Positions 6,055 to 7,082 of a stretch of 7,082 nucleotides of DNA are shown piece after piece; position 1 is the first letter of the stretch; the number at the start of each line of letters is the position of its first letter. A model generated the notes under the pieces. The model was not told where the DNA came from. It did not search any database and saw only the letters and a list, made by a program, of their open reading frames with translations. Both the position numbers and the translations under genes were made by a program. Origin of the DNA: Planctomycetota bacterium (lineage in GTDB: Bacteria > Planctomycetota > Phycisphaerae > WQYP01 > JAJZKY01); the NCBI GenBank assembly GCA_021803885.1, contig JAJZKY010000228.1, forward strand, positions 1 to 7,082, written 5' to 3'.

Positions 6055-6062
6055 GTATAACG
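6044..6062. promoter_or_regulatory. perfect 19-bp palindrome, candidate operator
   Basis: CGTTATACA (6044-6052) and TGTATAACG (6054-6062) are exact reverse complements around a single central A. The symmetry stops abruptly on both sides. It covers the predicted -10 and start site of the operon, the classic place for a repressor site. The natural candidate binder is the ribbon-helix-helix protein encoded next, since such dimers or tetramers bind short palindromes. It is unlike the E. coli NikR operator, whose half-sites are widely spaced. Confidence 0.65.
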
Positions 6063-6117
6063 GAAGTGTTATGAGTGCTTAAACTCAGGATAGCGGCCTC
6101 TAAAAGGTGCCTTAATT

Positions 6118-6597
6118 ATGAGTGATCAGGATCGCGGCAGAGCGTTGAAAGATCAGGTGGTGGCGTTCAAGGCGGACGCCCAACTCGCTGCCCTGCTGTC
6201 GGGGGTAAAAAATAAAAGCGAATTAATTCGCGATGCGGTCTACGCTTTTTTAGGACACCTTTGCCCGCTTTGTAACGGCAAAGGCACCATTGACGCCAAT
6301 CGCGGGCACGAAATTGAGCTGTTACTCAAGCAGCTTGAATTTGCCAGTTGCTCGGGTTGTCACACGCCGCTGCCAGTACTCCCCAAACTTCGAGCCATCG
6401 TGCGGCAGTTACCAACAGCCGATCGAGAACGACTTGGCGAATTTGAAAAGACGGGCGAATTGCTGTGCGTGAGTTGCTATGAAAAGGCAGACCAATGTGA
6501 GGATTGTGGTCAACACGTGCCGCAGGGTGCGTTGAGCCGCCATCAGCATGCCCGCCACGCGGCCAGTGTCCGCACGGAAAGGAAACGCCCATCATGA
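6118..6597 (+). CDS. ribbon-helix-helix DNA-binding protein with four CxxC pairs, putative metal-responsive regulator
   Basis: The 159-residue product begins with a CopG/Arc-type ribbon-helix-helix: a beta strand 'QVVAFKAD' (13-20), a helix 'AQLAALLSG' (21-29), and a turn and second helix 'KNKSELIRDAVYAFLG' (31-46). It then has CPLC (49-52) followed by a Gly-rich 'NGKG', CSGC (78-81), CVSC (117-120) and CEDC (127-130). Its end has H142, H144 and H147 in a C2H2-like spacing (C-x2-C-x11-H-x4-H). Two to three zinc-ribbon-like metal sites are therefore likely. The NikR-type C-terminal nickel domain is absent. The start is fixed by AGGTG 8 nt upstream (6105-6109). The TGA overlaps the ATG of the permease-like gene, and AAAGGA inside this gene's end (6578-6583) serves as that gene's SD. 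I infer a metal-sensing autoregulator of the operon; a redox or structural-zinc role is possible. Confidence 0.8.
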   Translation: MSDQDRGRALKDQVVAFKADAQLAALLSGVKNKSELIRDAVYAFLGHLCPLCNGKGTIDANRGHEIELLLKQLEFASCSGCHTPLPVLPKLRAIVRQLPTADRERLGEFEKTGELLCVSCYEKADQCEDCGQHVPQGALSRHQHARHAASVRTERKRPS

Positions 6598-7082
6598 GCC
6601 TTCATTTGTTGATTGCCGGGGCTGTCAATCTATGGAATCCCACAGGGGTCGGTTTTGGCATATTGGGGATTCTGGCGACGGCATTTCTGCTTGGAATGGT
6701 CCATGGAATCACACCGGATGAGCACACCTGGCCAATTACCTTCAGCTACGCCGTTGGCAGCTACAGTTGGAAAGGCGGGATGCGGGCGGGGCTTTTGTTT
6801 TCGCTGGCGTTTACCATCCAGCGTTCAATTATGTCGGAACTGGCATACTTTGCCTTGACCAATTTTGCTCAGCATGCCCTCTTCAATTTTTGGGTTTACA
6901 TCATCATCGGTATTGTGATGGCGGCGTCGGGATTTTATGTGCTTAAGCGCGGTAAAATTCTGCATATGTTTCACGCCCACAAAATGGGAAATGACTCGGG
7001 TGGGGCTAACACCCAGAATATGCCCAAATATATGCCTCTGGTACATGGTTTTATAGCCGGTGTGATTCCATGGACCATTCCA
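6594..7082 (+). CDS. NiCoT/NicO-like metal permease, N-terminal 163 residues (3' truncated)
   Basis: The frame is open from ATG 6594 to the window edge without a stop. It overlaps the regulator gene by ATGA, with AAAGGA 10 nt upstream as SD. Visible features are a hydrophobic helix (about 19-36) ending in 'HGITPDEH' (His37, Asp42, His44), further helices at about 62-78 and 98-117, a His-bearing loop 'HMFHAH' (His124, 127, 129), and 'PLVHGFIAG' (His151) near the cut. Nickel/cobalt permeases carry H-x4-D-H at the end of a membrane helix, and NicO/RcnA proteins also have His-rich loops; here one Glu is inserted, giving H-x4-D-x-H. I therefore call it a divergent member of the Ni/Co permease or related TauE/UreH-like group. 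Metal, direction of transport and full length are unknown. The coupling to a CxxC-rich regulator supports a metal substrate. Confidence 0.7.
   Translation, partial: MSLHLLIAGAVNLWNPTGVGFGILGILATAFLLGMVHGITPDEHTWPITFSYAVGSYSWKGGMRAGLLFSLAFTIQRSIMSELAYFALTNFAQHALFNFWVYIIIGIVMAASGFYVLKRGKILHMFHAHKMGNDSGGANTQNMPKYMPLVHGFIAGVIPWTIP

Larger units (their letters stand above)
5866..6117. other. 250-bp intergenic region between HAD gene and RHH operon
   Basis: The region is AT-richer than the flanking genes and separates divergent genes, so it should hold both promoters. On the plus strand it contains the promoter and palindrome described separately, a second copy of the half-site GTATAAC at 5969-5975, and a weak 5-bp hairpin AACTT/AAGTT (5973-5988). 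I see no convincing minus-strand promoter for the HAD gene. A 62-codon plus-strand ORF crossing it (5841-6029) begins inside the HAD gene without an SD and is probably not real. Confidence 0.5.

Noticed and set aside
2846..6114. The 10-mer AGGTGCCTTA upstream of both the MarR and the RHH genes (2846-2855 and 6105-6114)
   Set aside because: Many 10-mer coincidences are expected by chance in 7 kb. At 6105 its AGGTG works as an SD; at 2846 it is too far from the ATG to do so. No shared regulation is supported.
6118..6597. Calling the regulator NikR
   Set aside because: Only the RHH part is shared; the C-terminal nickel-binding domain and its His/Cys pattern are absent, replaced by CxxC pairs.
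1..7082. tRNA, rRNA, CRISPR arrays, insertion sequences, prophage or defence-system genes
   Set aside because: I looked for these on both strands and saw no cloverleaf, regularly spaced repeat, transposase/integrase motif, terminal inverted repeats or nuclease/toxin motifs.

Overview
The window looks bacterial, of moderate GC content and rather densely coding, with Shine-Dalgarno sites ahead of most genes, stop/start overlaps in two operons, and a type II lipoprotein signal. The C-terminal style of the first protein (a secreted beta-rich domain with a 'VPLTxYG' turn and a 'DMSQGGIYHVRVEL' strand) and the ribbon-helix-helix/CxxC protein remind me of Planctomycetota (Phycisphaerae-like) genomes. 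That placement is an impression and was not tested. I see no rRNA, tRNA, CRISPR array, insertion sequence or integrase.

Layout. Positions 3-458 (+) hold the C-terminal end of a probable exported protein whose start lies outside the window. Positions 459-829 contain no confident gene, only two small ORFs in one frame separated by a stop, and a 7-bp hairpin. Two genes follow on the minus strand: a PLP-dependent class V aminotransferase-like enzyme (1556-2704) and, downstream of it with its own strong RBS, a Tyr/Pro/Gln-rich lipoprotein (830-1384) with an internal duplication. Diverging from the aminotransferase, a MarR regulator (2866-3468) overlaps a 14-TM DHA2-type drug exporter (3465-5042) by ATGA, a standard regulator/efflux operon. 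A HAD-superfamily phosphatase/phosphomutase (5125-5847, minus) converges on it.

The most interesting part is the right end. A 250-bp non-coding stretch carries a sigma70-like promoter whose -10 element lies inside a perfect 19-bp palindrome (6044-6062). It precedes a two-gene operon: a small ribbon-helix-helix protein with four CxxC pairs and a C2H2-like tail (6118-6597), and, overlapping it by ATGA, a membrane protein with an H-x4-D-x-H motif resembling nickel/cobalt permeases (6594 to the window end, truncated). I infer a self-contained, autoregulated metal-responsive transport unit: a DNA-binding domain joined to zinc-ribbon-type metal sites instead of the NikR sensor domain, controlling a NiCoT/NicO-like permease. 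The metal and the regulatory logic are inference; the architecture, overlap and palindrome are read directly from the sequence.
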